Source of the DNA: Paenibacillus catalpae | Lineage (GTDB): Bacteria; Bacillota; Bacilli; Paenibacillales; Paenibacillaceae | Assembly (NCBI RefSeq): GCF_900112695.1 | Contig: NZ_FOMT01000001.1 | Coordinates: 310,001-374,000, forward strand | Reading direction: 5' to 3' | DNA: 64,000 bases | Shown here: one piece after another, positions 15,973 to 25,800 of the stretch | How the letters are laid out: each line of letters starts with the position of its first letter | Numbering within the stretch: position 1 is the stretch's first letter | The notes under the pieces: generated by a model | What the model was told of the DNA's origin: nothing | The model's input: only the letters and a program-made list of their open reading frames with translations | The model's database searches: none | Made by a program: the position numbers and the translations under genes

Positions 15973-18570
15973 ATGAGGCAATTGGTCACAACGATTCCAT
16001 TGCACAGCTTGTCGCAGAAGCATTCGATGCCGGTTGGTTTGACGTGGGGTATACCTTGGAAGGAAGGCGAGCTTCTGCGGAATGAAGCTCTTCGTCTGAC
16101 TACGAACTTGGGTGAGCCTGTACCGATGCAGCATTGGGCGACGGCTTATTGGCCGGACGGAAGTGTGAAATGGTCCGCTCACGCAGCGGCTGAGGCATGC
16201 GGCGGGGCGGTTGCTTATACCCTGACGAAAGGCGAAGCGGCTCCCCTGCAGTCGATGGTTACAGTATCAGAGACTGATGACACGGTTGAGCTGGATACGG
16301 GCGTCATGGTGTGTACGCTTGGAAAGCAAGGCCGTCAATGGCTGCGAAGTATTACTCGCAATGGCGTAGAGGTGTGCAGCGGTGGTGAGTTGGTCTGCTT
16401 GAAGGAGAGCAGCAGCGAGGCATCCGGCGTAAGGACAATCCGTCAGGAACCGTTCGAAAGCCGGGTGCACCGGTTAACGGTTGAACAGGATGGGCCAATC
16501 CGGGCGGTGGTCAAGATTGACGGCAGACATCGCGCGGCAGGCGGAGCGCGCGAATGGCTGCCTTTCTCCATGCGCCTCTATGTGTATGCCGGTCTCGAAA
16601 CGATTCGGATTGTACATACGTTCTTTTATGACGGCAATCCGAATGAGGATTTCATCAAGGGATTGGGTATCCGCTTCTCTGTACCGATGCGCGGTGAGCA
16701 TTATAACCGGCACATCCGTTTTTCCGGGGACAACGGATTATTCGCGGAATCTCCCAAAACCCTTCATACCCGGAGGACGAAGGGGAAATACCGGCAGCTG
16801 TTCGAGCAGCAGACAACGGGCCGCAAAGTTAGCTTTGAGGCCTCAGAGGATGCGTATTTCCTTGGCCTGCTTGATGACTCTGCCACATGGGACAGCTTCA
16901 AGATCATGCAGCAGTCGTCGGAGCATTACCGGATCTGGAAAAGAACGAGTGAAGGCTGCAGCTGGGTGAAGGTGACGGACGGTCATCGTGCCGGAGGACT
17001 TGCCTTTGCAGGCGGAGAAGGCGGCGGACTTGCCTGCGGGCTGCGGCATTTCTGGAGGAAGCATCCGTCGGGCTTTGAGGTACACGGTGCTTCGCAAGCC
17101 GAGGCTTCCCTAACCGTATGGCTATGGTCCCCGGATGGCGAACCGATGGACATGAGGCATTATGATACAAAGACTCATGTGGAGTCGTCCTATGAGGGGG
17201 TGGAGGAGCTTCGCGCCACACCATACGGTGTCGCGAACACAAATGAGCTGATGCTATGGTGCACGGAGGAGACACCGGGTCTGGAGATGCTGGAACAAAT
17301 GAGGCAGGAAACGGACAACCCGTCCATGCTCGTATGCGAGCCGGATTATTATCATGAGGCAGGTGCATTTGGCATCTGGAGCCTGCCGGATCATTCGACG
17401 GAAGCAACGAGGCGGCTTGAGGAGCGGCTGGATGGCATTATTGCGTTCTATCAGGAGGAAGTGGAGCAGCGCAAATGGTATGGACTGTGGGATTACGGCG
17501 ACTTCATGCACAGCTATGATCCGGTCCGGCATGTGTGGAATTATGATCTTGGCGGCTGTGCCTGGCAGAACACGGAACTCGCGCCGAATATGTGGCTGTG
17601 GATCATGTTCCTGCGTTCGGGACGGGAGGATATATTCCGGATGGCCGAAGCGATGACCAGACATACAAGCGAGGTGGATGTGTACCATTTCGGTGAATAT
17701 GCCGGACTTGGTTCCCGCCATAATGTCGTTCACTGGGGCTGCGGCTGCAAGGAAGCACGAATCGGCATGGCCGGATTGCATCGATATTTCTATTATTTGA
17801 CGGCCGATGAGCGGATTGGCGATATGATGGACGAAATGAAGGATTCGGACTTTACGACAGTTAACCTCGATCCAATGCGGGCTTACTTCCCGAAAGACGA
17901 GCATCCAACCCATATCCGGGTTGGTCCGGACTGGGCGGCCTTCAGCTCCAATTGGATGACGCAGTGGGAACGTTACGAGGACAAGGCTTACCGGGACAAA
18001 ATATTGGTCGGAATGGATTGCATTAAAGGAGCTAATTATGGTCTGATCTCCGGTCCCACCTATGGTTACGATCCGAAGACAGGCGTATTAACGCCGATGG
18101 GCGATGACAACTGGGGACGCCATCTTGCCATATGCATGGGCGGTCCGCAGGTATGGTTCGAGCTTGCCGGCATGCTGAAGGATCCGGATTGGGAAGAGAT
18201 GCTGGCGGAGTTTGGCGTGTATTATAACAAGTCGCAGGAAGAGAAGGATAAGCTCACCAACGGGCAGATCAGTACTAAACGCTTCGAGCATCCGGTGCTT
18301 AGCGCGGCCATTGTTGCTTACGGTGCTTATTACAAGAAGGATGAAGAAACAGCCCTGAAGTGCTGGGACATTCTGCTTGGCAATCCGTTTGCCGTTGTTG
18401 ATCTGCAGAAGGAGGCTTCTTCCGTTACGCATGTTGGTCAGTTAAATGAAATTGATTGGATGAACACTAATGAAGCCGCCCAGTGGTCGCTGAATACGAT
18501 TATTGCCCTGGAGCTGATCGCGGATCATTTGCCAAAGCTACAGGAGATAAAGCTGCAGGAGTTGACCTAA
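15973..18570 (+). CDS. yetA: YetA-like exo-rhamnogalacturonan lyase family protein (PL26 type)
   Basis: 865 residues without a signal peptide, so probably cytoplasmic. The sequence follows the YetA / PcRGLX plan: an N-terminal beta 'RIFT' domain (VGLTWGIPWKEGEL, YWPDGSVKWSAH), a middle beta region, and a long alpha/alpha-barrel-like C-terminal half with GLWDYGDFMHSYDPVRHVWN and NVVHWGCGCKEARIGM. By family it removes unsaturated disaccharides from rhamnogalacturonan oligosaccharides by beta-elimination. First gene of a tight operon; yesU overlaps its stop codon. The ribosome site AAAAGGGG touches ATG 15973, while in-frame TTG 15982 lies nine bases away and is an alternative start. Confidence 0.85.
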   Translation: MRQLVTTIPLHSLSQKHSMPVGLTWGIPWKEGELLRNEALRLTTNLGEPVPMQHWATAYWPDGSVKWSAHAAAEACGGAVAYTLTKGEAAPLQSMVTVSETDDTVELDTGVMVCTLGKQGRQWLRSITRNGVEVCSGGELVCLKESSSEASGVRTIRQEPFESRVHRLTVEQDGPIRAVVKIDGRHRAAGGAREWLPFSMRLYVYAGLETIRIVHTFFYDGNPNEDFIKGLGIRFSVPMRGEHYNRHIRFSGDNGLFAESPKTLHTRRTKGKYRQLFEQQTTGRKVSFEASEDAYFLGLLDDSATWDSFKIMQQSSEHYRIWKRTSEGCSWVKVTDGHRAGGLAFAGGEGGGLACGLRHFWRKHPSGFEVHGASQAEASLTVWLWSPDGEPMDMRHYDTKTHVESSYEGVEELRATPYGVANTNELMLWCTEETPGLEMLEQMRQETDNPSMLVCEPDYYHEAGAFGIWSLPDHSTEATRRLEERLDGIIAFYQEEVEQRKWYGLWDYGDFMHSYDPVRHVWNYDLGGCAWQNTELAPNMWLWIMFLRSGREDIFRMAEAMTRHTSEVDVYHFGEYAGLGSRHNVVHWGCGCKEARIGMAGLHRYFYYLTADERIGDMMDEMKDSDFTTVNLDPMRAYFPKDEHPTHIRVGPDWAAFSSNWMTQWERYEDKAYRDKILVGMDCIKGANYGLISGPTYGYDPKTGVLTPMGDDNWGRHLAICMGGPQVWFELAGMLKDPDWEEMLAEFGVYYNKSQEEKDKLTNGQISTKRFEHPVLSAAIVAYGAYYKKDEETALKCWDILLGNPFAVVDLQKEASSVTHVGQLNEIDWMNTNEAAQWSLNTIIALELIADHLPKLQEIKLQELT

Positions 18571-19259
18571 TGAAGAGTGAAAGCAGATTGATTCCAGCCG
18601 GATGGAGAATGATTTATAACAACCCGCTCAGCACCCCTGGCGAGGTATCGGGCTTTTGCATGGAGGGAGACGCTGCGGTCTCCTTCCCGATGGGGCGAAT
18701 GCGTCTGGAGAGCACCCGGGATCCGTCCGACGGGCAAGCCGCCAATCTGGTGTTCTGGTGCCCGGAGCAGTTTCCGGCGGATCTCGCAATAACCTGGGAG
18801 TTCTGGCCGATTCGGGAGCCGGGGCTTGCGATTCTGTTCTTTTGCGCGGCAGGAATGGAAGGACAGGATTTGTTTAATCCGGGCCTTGCCAGCCGCAGCG
18901 GGATTTATAACCAGTACCATCATGGCGACATAAACGCGTTTCATGTGTCTTATTTCCGGCGTCGTTACCAGGAGGAACGGCAGTTTCATACGTGCAATCT
19001 GCGAAAAAGCCACGGCTTCCACCTTGTTGCCCAAGGGGCGGACCCGATTCCGTCTGTGGATGATGCAGCCGGGCCGTACCGGATGCAGCTGCTGAAGCAC
19101 GGGCCGTACGTGCAATTTGCCGTTAATGATCTTTTGTTATTTAGCTGGAAAGATGACGGTTCCACTTGGGGTCCATATCTCGGAAAAGGAAAACTGGGCT
19201 TCCGGCAAATGGCTCCGCTTATAGCGGAGTATGGAAATTTACAGGTGTATACCCCTTAA
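18570..19259 (+). CDS. yesU: YesU-like DUF1961 protein
   Basis: 229 residues beginning MKSESRLIPAGW. ATG 18570 shares its A with the TAA of the preceding gene (TAATG coupling), which is why this start is preferred over the longer frame from 18483. Strong resemblance to B. subtilis YesU is visible in LVFWCPEQFPADLAITWEFW, GDINAFHVSYFRRRY, CNLRKSHGFHLVAQGADPIP and GKGKLGFRQMAPL. YesU folds as a beta-sandwich and is thought to act in rhamnogalacturonan utilisation; its exact reaction is not established. No signal peptide. Sits between yetA and the deacetylase in one operon. Confidence 0.9.
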   Translation: MKSESRLIPAGWRMIYNNPLSTPGEVSGFCMEGDAAVSFPMGRMRLESTRDPSDGQAANLVFWCPEQFPADLAITWEFWPIREPGLAILFFCAAGMEGQDLFNPGLASRSGIYNQYHHGDINAFHVSYFRRRYQEERQFHTCNLRKSHGFHLVAQGADPIPSVDDAAGPYRMQLLKHGPYVQFAVNDLLLFSWKDDGSTWGPYLGKGKLGFRQMAPLIAEYGNLQVYTP

Positions 19260-19293
19260 GGGGCTGCCTGGACGACAGTCAGGAGATGACAAA

Positions 19294-20091
19294 ATGGCGA
19301 GAGTATTGATGTGCTTCCCCGAAGGGCGGCACAAGGCGTTAACACTTAGCTATGATGACGGCAGGTTTGCCGATCGGCGGCTGATTGATATTTTTAACCG
19401 GCATGGACTGAAGGGGACCTTCCATCTGAATTCGGGACTGCTAGGGACGGTCGATAGGGTCGGGGCAGATGAAGTTAAGACCTTGTACCAAGGCCACGAA
19501 GTGTCGGCCCATACGCTCACCCATCCGACTATAGCCCGCTGTCCCAACGAGCAGATCGTATACGAGGTCATAGAGGACCGTCGTAAACTGGAGAGTATCG
19601 TTGGTTATCCCGTACGGGGAATGTCTTACCCGAATGGTTCATATAACGAACGGATAAAAAATCTGTTACCTGGTCTTGGCATCGAATATGCCCGCGTTGT
19701 CCCAAGCACGGGACATTACGGCATGCCGGATGATTGGCTGGAGTGGCAGCCGACCTGCCATCATAACCGGGATCTGATGAAGCATGCGGAGGAATTTGTT
19801 GGTCTTCACAAGACGCAGTATTTGTATCTGATGTATGTGTGGGGGCACAGCTATGAATTTGACGCGGATAACAATTGGGAACTGATGGAACAGTTCGGGC
19901 AGTACATAGGAGGGAATCCTTCGATCTGGTACTGCACGAATATGGAGCTTGCTCAATATACCAAAGCTTTCGAGGGACTGAAGTTTGCGGCGGATCTCAG
20001 CTTTGTTTATAACCCGACTGCGATCAGCGTATGGCTGAACGTTGAAGGCGAGACGGTGGAAGTGAAGGGCGGAGAGCAGATTCGTTTCTAA
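19294..20091 (+). CDS. Polysaccharide deacetylase (NodB-like, CE4 family)
   Basis: 265 residues from ATG 19294, preceded by CAGGAGATGA; the longer frame from 19231 overlaps yesU and is not needed. Motif 1 is TLSYDDG (catalytic Asp and metal Asp), motif 2 is the metal-binding HTLTHP, and motif 3 is around RGMSYPNGSYNE. A WGHSYEF segment near the end contributes the active-site His. No signal peptide, so it is expected to be cytoplasmic, unlike peptidoglycan deacetylases. The operon context suggests removal of acetyl groups from imported, acetylated pectic oligosaccharides, alongside the CE12 esterase two genes downstream; this role is inferred. Confidence 0.88.
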   Translation: MARVLMCFPEGRHKALTLSYDDGRFADRRLIDIFNRHGLKGTFHLNSGLLGTVDRVGADEVKTLYQGHEVSAHTLTHPTIARCPNEQIVYEVIEDRRKLESIVGYPVRGMSYPNGSYNERIKNLLPGLGIEYARVVPSTGHYGMPDDWLEWQPTCHHNRDLMKHAEEFVGLHKTQYLYLMYVWGHSYEFDADNNWELMEQFGQYIGGNPSIWYCTNMELAQYTKAFEGLKFAADLSFVYNPTAISVWLNVEGETVEVKGGEQIRF

Positions 20092-20134
20092 GCGGGGCGT
20101 AGAAAGCTAATGTTTCTTTTTAGGAGGGATAAGC

Positions 20135-21400
20135 ATGAGTGTTATATCAACCAAAGAACCGTTTTTGATAGGGAAAGTAGATATCAAGGCAGCCGGGCCG
20201 CGCTGTAAAATGCTGTTGGGGGACTTGAACGGGGACGGCCGGATGGAGATTCTGCTTGTTCAGCCGGATAACCGTCAGGATGTCCGTTATATCCCGCATC
20301 AGGTGCAATGTCTGACTGCTTATGATCTGGAAGGCAATCTGCTGTGGCAGACCGGCACGCCGGACTCTGGAGCGGGCAGCCATGGCTCGGATTATCCGGC
20401 CCAGATTGCGGATATCGATGGAGATGGCCGGCTGGAAGTGTTGTGCGTTATGGATAACCAATTGCATATCCTTAACGGTCATGACGGCTCGATCAGATCT
20501 TCCCACGAGCTGCCTGATCCGCATGCTCATGACTGTATCATTGTGGCCAACCTGACTGGCGGTCCATATCCAGGCGATATTATTCTGAAGGACAGGTATC
20601 GCCGCCTATGGGCGCTGGACCGGGATTTCAAGCTGTTATGGAAGCATGAGGGGAATCCAGGCCACTTCCCTTGGGTATTTGATCTGGACGGAGACGGCCG
20701 GGACGAGGTGATGGCCGGGTATGATCTGCTTGATCATGACGGCCGGCTCTTATGGAGCTGCCATGATCTGGACGATCATGCGGACTGCATCTGGGTTGGC
20801 GATGTGAACGGAGACGGTGAACCGGAGCTTGTTATCGGAGGAAGCGTTACGGTGATGTATGACCGGCAAGGCAAGGAGTTGTGGCGATATGCCGGTTCAG
20901 TCGAGTCGCAGCATATTGCGCTGGGCCGCTTCTGTCCCGAGCTTCCAGGCCTGCAGATTGCCGGACTAGACCGGCTCGTCCGGGAAGATGACGGCAAAGG
21001 CCAGACCGGCAAGGATGCTTTATTCCTGCTGGACAGCGAGGGACAAGAGCTGTGGAAAGAAGACCGCAAGACTCCGGGCTGGCTTACGATTATTGAACCC
21101 CTGCGCGGCTGGACGGAGAATTCTCCCGATTATATACTTGCTTATCGCCGAGGAGGCGGGGTATTCCCGACCTTATATGACGGCGCTAGGAATGCGATAG
21201 TCGAGTTTCCGTCGGAGGGTTATGCCGTCCATGCGGATTTATGGGGCAGCGGGGAAGAACAGGTCATTATTTACAACAGCGATTCGGCAGCAATTTATGC
21301 CAGCAAGCCGGTTATTCTGAGTGAGTGCATGTCCGATTCACCGCTTCCGCAGCCCAAACGGCTGTCGAGCTCGACGTTATATCCAGGCGGAGAACTATAG
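20135..21400 (+). CDS. FG-GAP/PL11-like beta-propeller protein
   Basis: 421 residues with repeated calcium-type propeller loops: DLNGDGRMEI, DIDGDGRLEV, DLDGDGRDEV and DVNGDGEPEL, spaced by about 45-110 residues, plus degenerate blades. The layout recalls the catalytic propeller of family 11 rhamnogalacturonan lyases (YesW/YesX), but the usual N-terminal domain is absent, the protein is about 200 residues shorter, and there is no signal peptide. It may be an intracellular lyase variant or a non-catalytic sugar-binding propeller. Ribosome site TAGGAGGGAT precedes ATG 20135. Located between the deacetylase and the acetylesterase of the rhamnogalacturonan operon. Confidence 0.75.
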   Translation: MSVISTKEPFLIGKVDIKAAGPRCKMLLGDLNGDGRMEILLVQPDNRQDVRYIPHQVQCLTAYDLEGNLLWQTGTPDSGAGSHGSDYPAQIADIDGDGRLEVLCVMDNQLHILNGHDGSIRSSHELPDPHAHDCIIVANLTGGPYPGDIILKDRYRRLWALDRDFKLLWKHEGNPGHFPWVFDLDGDGRDEVMAGYDLLDHDGRLLWSCHDLDDHADCIWVGDVNGDGEPELVIGGSVTVMYDRQGKELWRYAGSVESQHIALGRFCPELPGLQIAGLDRLVREDDGKGQTGKDALFLLDSEGQELWKEDRKTPGWLTIIEPLRGWTENSPDYILAYRRGGGVFPTLYDGARNAIVEFPSEGYAVHADLWGSGEEQVIIYNSDSAAIYASKPVILSECMSDSPLPQPKRLSSSTLYPGGEL

Positions 21401-21420
21401 GAGAGGAGCTAGAAACGAAA

Positions 21421-22521
21421 ATGACTTATCGATTTGATTTTGGCACAGGCGCCCCGGCTGACGGGTATACGAAGATTACGCCGCAAACGGTATATGATTC
21501 TTTTACGGGCTACGGCTTTACCCGAACCGAAAAAGTGAATGCGAAGGATCGTGGCGAACCAAGCGCATTGCGCAGAGATTTCTGTATCCCGCTCGACACC
21601 GCTTTTCTGCTGGACGTGGAGGATGGCACTTATCGCGTCTCTGTGCTGCTCGGCGACGAGATTGCCCCAACGGAAACGACGATCAAGGCCGGACAAGGCC
21701 GGCTGATGGTGCATAAGCAGCGGACAACGCCAGGCAGCTTCTCCCGGATCAGCTTCTCGGTATGGGTGATTGGCGGTCAGCTCAAGCTCTCCTTCTCCGG
21801 ACTGGCACCTCGCATAAATGCGATGGAGATTGAGCCGGCATCTCAAGCCTGCACGATCTTTCTGGTTGGGGATTCGACCGTAACGGATCAGCCGGAAGAC
21901 GGCTATCCGTATGCGGGCTGGGGGCAGATGCTGCCGATGTTCGTGAAACAGGATGCGGCTGTTGCGAACTATGCTTTATCGGGCCGCAGCTCCAAGAGCT
22001 TTATCAGTGAAGGGGTTCTGGATCAAATCTGGAGCCGCATCAAGCCGTACGATTACTTGCTTATTCAGTTCGGCCATAATGATCAGAAGCATGATGAAGA
22101 GCGGTATACGGAGCCTTTTACCACGTACAAGCAAACTCTGAAGAAATATATTGACGGGGCAAGGGAACGGAAGGCCATTCCCATTCTGGTCACCTCCGTA
22201 CAACGCCGATTTTTCGAAGAAGACGGAACTCTCCGCGATACACACGGCGATTATTTGACGGCAGTAAGAGAGCTTGCTGCTGAAGAAGAAGTTGCATTAA
22301 TTGATCTGGCAAAGTCCAGCATGGCTTTGTTCGAGGCATGGGGACCTGAAGCAACGAAGGACCTGTTCATGTGGCTTGCCCCGGGAGAATTCATGAATTT
22401 CCCGGATGGAGCAGAGGATAATACGCATTTCCAGCAGCTTGGCGGCATTGAAATCGCGAGATTGGTGTACGAGGAATTAAAGGCGCTAAAGCTGCAGCCT
22501 CTTCTTCTCTATTTGCGTTAG
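21421..22521 (+). CDS. yesT: Rhamnogalacturonan acetylesterase (YesT/RhgT-like, CE12 SGNH hydrolase)
   Basis: 366 residues from ATG 21421 (ribosome site AGGAGAGGAG); the longer frame from 21325 runs into the upstream gene. N-terminal beta domain about 1-140, then a GDSL/SGNH hydrolase: catalytic Ser in FLVGDSTVTD, oxyanion Gly in NYALSGRSSKSF, Asn in FGHND, and the C-terminal Asp-x-x-His in EDNTHFQQLG. CE12 enzymes remove acetyl esters from rhamnogalacturonan. No signal peptide, so it is intended for imported oligosaccharides. Last gene of the yetA operon. The N-terminal extension compared with minimal CE12 enzymes (about 230 residues) is seen in other Firmicute members. Confidence 0.88.
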   Translation: MTYRFDFGTGAPADGYTKITPQTVYDSFTGYGFTRTEKVNAKDRGEPSALRRDFCIPLDTAFLLDVEDGTYRVSVLLGDEIAPTETTIKAGQGRLMVHKQRTTPGSFSRISFSVWVIGGQLKLSFSGLAPRINAMEIEPASQACTIFLVGDSTVTDQPEDGYPYAGWGQMLPMFVKQDAAVANYALSGRSSKSFISEGVLDQIWSRIKPYDYLLIQFGHNDQKHDEERYTEPFTTYKQTLKKYIDGARERKAIPILVTSVQRRFFEEDGTLRDTHGDYLTAVRELAAEEEVALIDLAKSSMALFEAWGPEATKDLFMWLAPGEFMNFPDGAEDNTHFQQLGGIEIARLVYEELKALKLQPLLLYLR

Positions 22522-22598
22522 AGCCTGCAGACGATGAAATCCAGCAGAAACCGACAAAAAAATCGAAGGCAGAATTAAATTTATAAGAAGAAAGTTGG

Positions 22599-22649
22599 TT
22601 GCCAATTGATGGAGAAAGCAGTACAATTGGTCTCATGAAACCGCTTTCT
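22599..22649 (+). promoter_or_regulatory. Sigma-A promoter with cre-like operator at the start site
   Basis: TTGCCA (22599-22604), 17-base spacer, TACAAT (22622-22627). TGAAACCGCTTTCT (22636-22649) lies over the expected transcription start and matches the cre/LacI-family consensus except at the last base, a position suited to repression. Confidence 0.7.
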
Positions 22650-22700
22650 TCTTGTAAAGCCTAAAGAAGTCATGCTGGATTTCATCTTTTTAGGCATTAC

Positions 22701-22729
22701 ATGAAACCGGTTTCATGAAACCGGTTACG
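22701..22729. promoter_or_regulatory. Two overlapping LacI-family-type operators
   Basis: ATGAAACCGGTTTCAT (22701-22716) is a perfect 16-base palindrome; a second copy TGAAACCGGTTACG (22715-22728) shares its first bases with the end of the first. The centre CCGG is characteristic of LacI/GalR-type operators rather than of a strict cre (CG centre). Together with 22636-22649 three sites precede the giant GH43 gene. Confidence 0.65.
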
Positions 22730-22810
22730 AAAAGGGGCGTGATTAACCGGTATTCCCATTGCTTCCCGCGTTTGATCGTATTCTATTTTATTAAAAGGAG
22801 CGAACAGAGA

Positions 22811-25800
22811 GTGCGGAAAAAACCAATCGCTTGGCTTCTGCTGCTATCATTAGGTGTCTCATTATTCAACTTTACGCCGATCCCCAAGGTTTCGGCAGCT
22901 TCAGAGATTGATTTAGAGGACAGTTTTACAGACGGAGATTTAACGACTGAACCGGAATGGACAGTCGCCTCCGGCACATGGACCGTCGGAGCGGATCCGG
23001 CTGATGCCAGCAATAAAGTGCTCAGCCAGACCGATGCCGGCGAAGGCATTATTACGACAGGAGATAATTGGACCGATTCCACCGTTACTATGCGCATCTA
23101 TACAGGCGCAGGCGGAGCTTATCCCGGAATTCTGGCTCGGGTCCAAGACTATAAAAACTTTTACTATTTCCAGATGCAGTCCTCCACCGGACTCGTATTA
23201 TCCAAACGAATTAACGGGGCGGATACACAGATCAAATCCGTTACTTATCCTCTAAGCAAAAACACCTGGTATACGCTGAAGCTGGTGCTTATTGGCAGCT
23301 CCATTAAAGGTTATATCGTGGAAAACGGAATGGATAAGCTGGTATTTGATGCAGTGGACACCACTTATACAAACGGTAAAATCGGCATCCGCAACAAATG
23401 GCAGTCGGTTCAGGTGGATGACGTACTAGTCACAGATGTACCGGCTGGCAACCAGACCGTTATCCAATCGGATGCAACAACAAGCTCTTCCGTATCTCTG
23501 ACCTGGGATGCAGTAGAGGGTGCTAGCAGCTATAATATTTACCGTTCCACGACATCAGGCAGCGGTTATGCCTATGTCGGGAACAGTACCACGAACAGCT
23601 ACTCGGACAGCAGTCTTAGCTCGGATACCGCTTATTATTATAAAATGGCTTACTTATATGGCGGGCTTACCGAATCCCAATGGTCCCCGGAAATGAACGC
23701 GAAGACTGAAGGCGCAGCCCCGGCAGCGCCAGCCAGTCCGACGGCCGGTGCTGTTAATTCGTCGAAAATCAATCTGAGCTGGGCGGCGGTTGCAAAGGCA
23801 GCCGGCTATAAAGTGTACCAGTCTTCGAATGGCGGCGAAACATTTGACGAGATTTATGACGGTACTTCTTTAAGCTTCCAGGCTACAGGACTGACAGCGA
23901 ATACGGAATATAAGTATCATATTTCAGCTTACAACGCATTTGGTGAATCGGAGATGGCTTCTGCGCAGGCCACTACGTATTCCTTTGATGCTCCGGCCAA
24001 CTTTAAGGCAGCGGCTGTAACGGATTCCTCCGTCACGTTGACCTGGGACGCGGTACCGGGGACAACGGTTACTTATTCCGTGAAGCGGGCAGCAAGCGCC
24101 ACCGGAACCTTTTCCGAAATCTATAACGGAACAGATACAACTTACATCAACGCCGGATTAACGCAAGGAACAGGTTACTTCTACACCATCAGCGCGGTCG
24201 TAGATGGCGTTGCCTCTTCCGTCTCCGATCTGCTTGGCGTAAGTGCGGTACGTACGTCCTTCACTCCGGGAACATTATGGGCAGATACAACCGGCAATCC
24301 GATTGATGCCCATGGCGCGGGTATAATGTACGATGCGAAAACGCAAAAGTACTACTGGTACGGGGAGTATCACAAAGGCGGATGGCCAGCAGCAGGCGTT
24401 CGCGTATACTCTTCAACCGACTTGATGAACTGGAAAGACGAAGGCATGGCGCTTACGTTAATCCATTCAATGGATGATTTCACGAGTGATCCGCTTATCT
24501 CCAAGCTGTATGAAGGAAGAACGGATACGGTGAACATCTGGGCGGATATCCGCAAGGGAAGAATTGTGGAACGGCCTAAAGTCATTTACAACGATGAAAC
24601 AAAGAAATATGTGATGTGGGCTCATATCGACGGAGACAAAGATCCATACAACAACAACGCGAACTATGGCAAAGCTCAAGCTGGGGTAGCGACCAGTGAT
24701 TCGCCTACCGGACCGTTCGTCTATCAGCGAAGCTACCGGATGGATCTGGCACCGGCAGGGGAGACCGATTACCATCCAAGCGATAAGGGTATGGCACGGG
24801 ATATGAACCTGTTCAAGGATGACGACGGCACGGGTTACCTGATCTATTCAAGCGAAGAGAACCTGACCATCTACATCTCGAAGCTGACGCCGGATTATCT
24901 TGATGTAACAGGCTGGCACAAGGATGGCAACGTGGATGAGAACGGAAATGCTGTCCGCGATACTTCGTACAAAGCCGTGTACGGCGTAGACTATGTACGA
25001 GTATTCCCGGGTGCTCAGCGCGAAGCGCCGGCGATGTTCAAATATAACGGCCATTATTACATGATTACTTCCGGCGCAACCGGATGGGCGGCGAACCAGA
25101 ACAAATATACGGTTGCCGATCATATCTTTGGTCCATGGGCTCCGATGCAGGATCCGTTCGTCCGTACTTCGGCCAGCGATCCGGATCCGGCAAAAGCGTT
25201 TAATACCCAATCGACCTTCGTTATTCCGGTGGATCCGGAGAACGGCAAGTTTATTTATGTTGGCGATATGTGGAATGGCGGCAACTTTGCGGGTGACGGC
25301 GCCAAATATGTTTTCCTGCCGATTGAGTTTGGAATGGGCACGGATATTGCAATCAAATGGTATGCGAATTGGACACCGGATCTTCTGGATGCGATGGGTC
25401 AGGTCAATGTAACCACCAAGTTCCCTGAAGCGGTTAAGCTTGGAGAGGTGCCGGACTTGCCTGAGCAGGTTGATGTGTTAGGCAAAACGGGAACACAATC
25501 CACACCGGTAACCTGGTCCGTTAATTCTCATGCTCCGACAGCAGCAGATTTCTCCAAACCAGGTCCAATTACCGTTCAAATGACGCTGCCTGAGCATCAC
25601 AACAAGGTACAAAGCATCAAGATGTATGTCGTGCCGGATAATGCCTTGTACTTCGTTAACGCCGGCGGTTATGCGACTTCCGATTACAAACTGCTTGCCT
25701 CTTATATGCAGGATACACTAGCGAACAAAACGGTAGTCGAGCAAGCTTATAATGATGCCGATGCGACGCCTTGGGGTTATCTTGGCATCGATTCGCTGCC

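Noticed and set aside
22715-22810. ATG 22715 as start of the giant GH43 protein
   Set aside because: It lies within the operator palindrome and adds a non-signal extension; GTG 22811 has AAAAGGAG at the right distance and a proper signal peptide.
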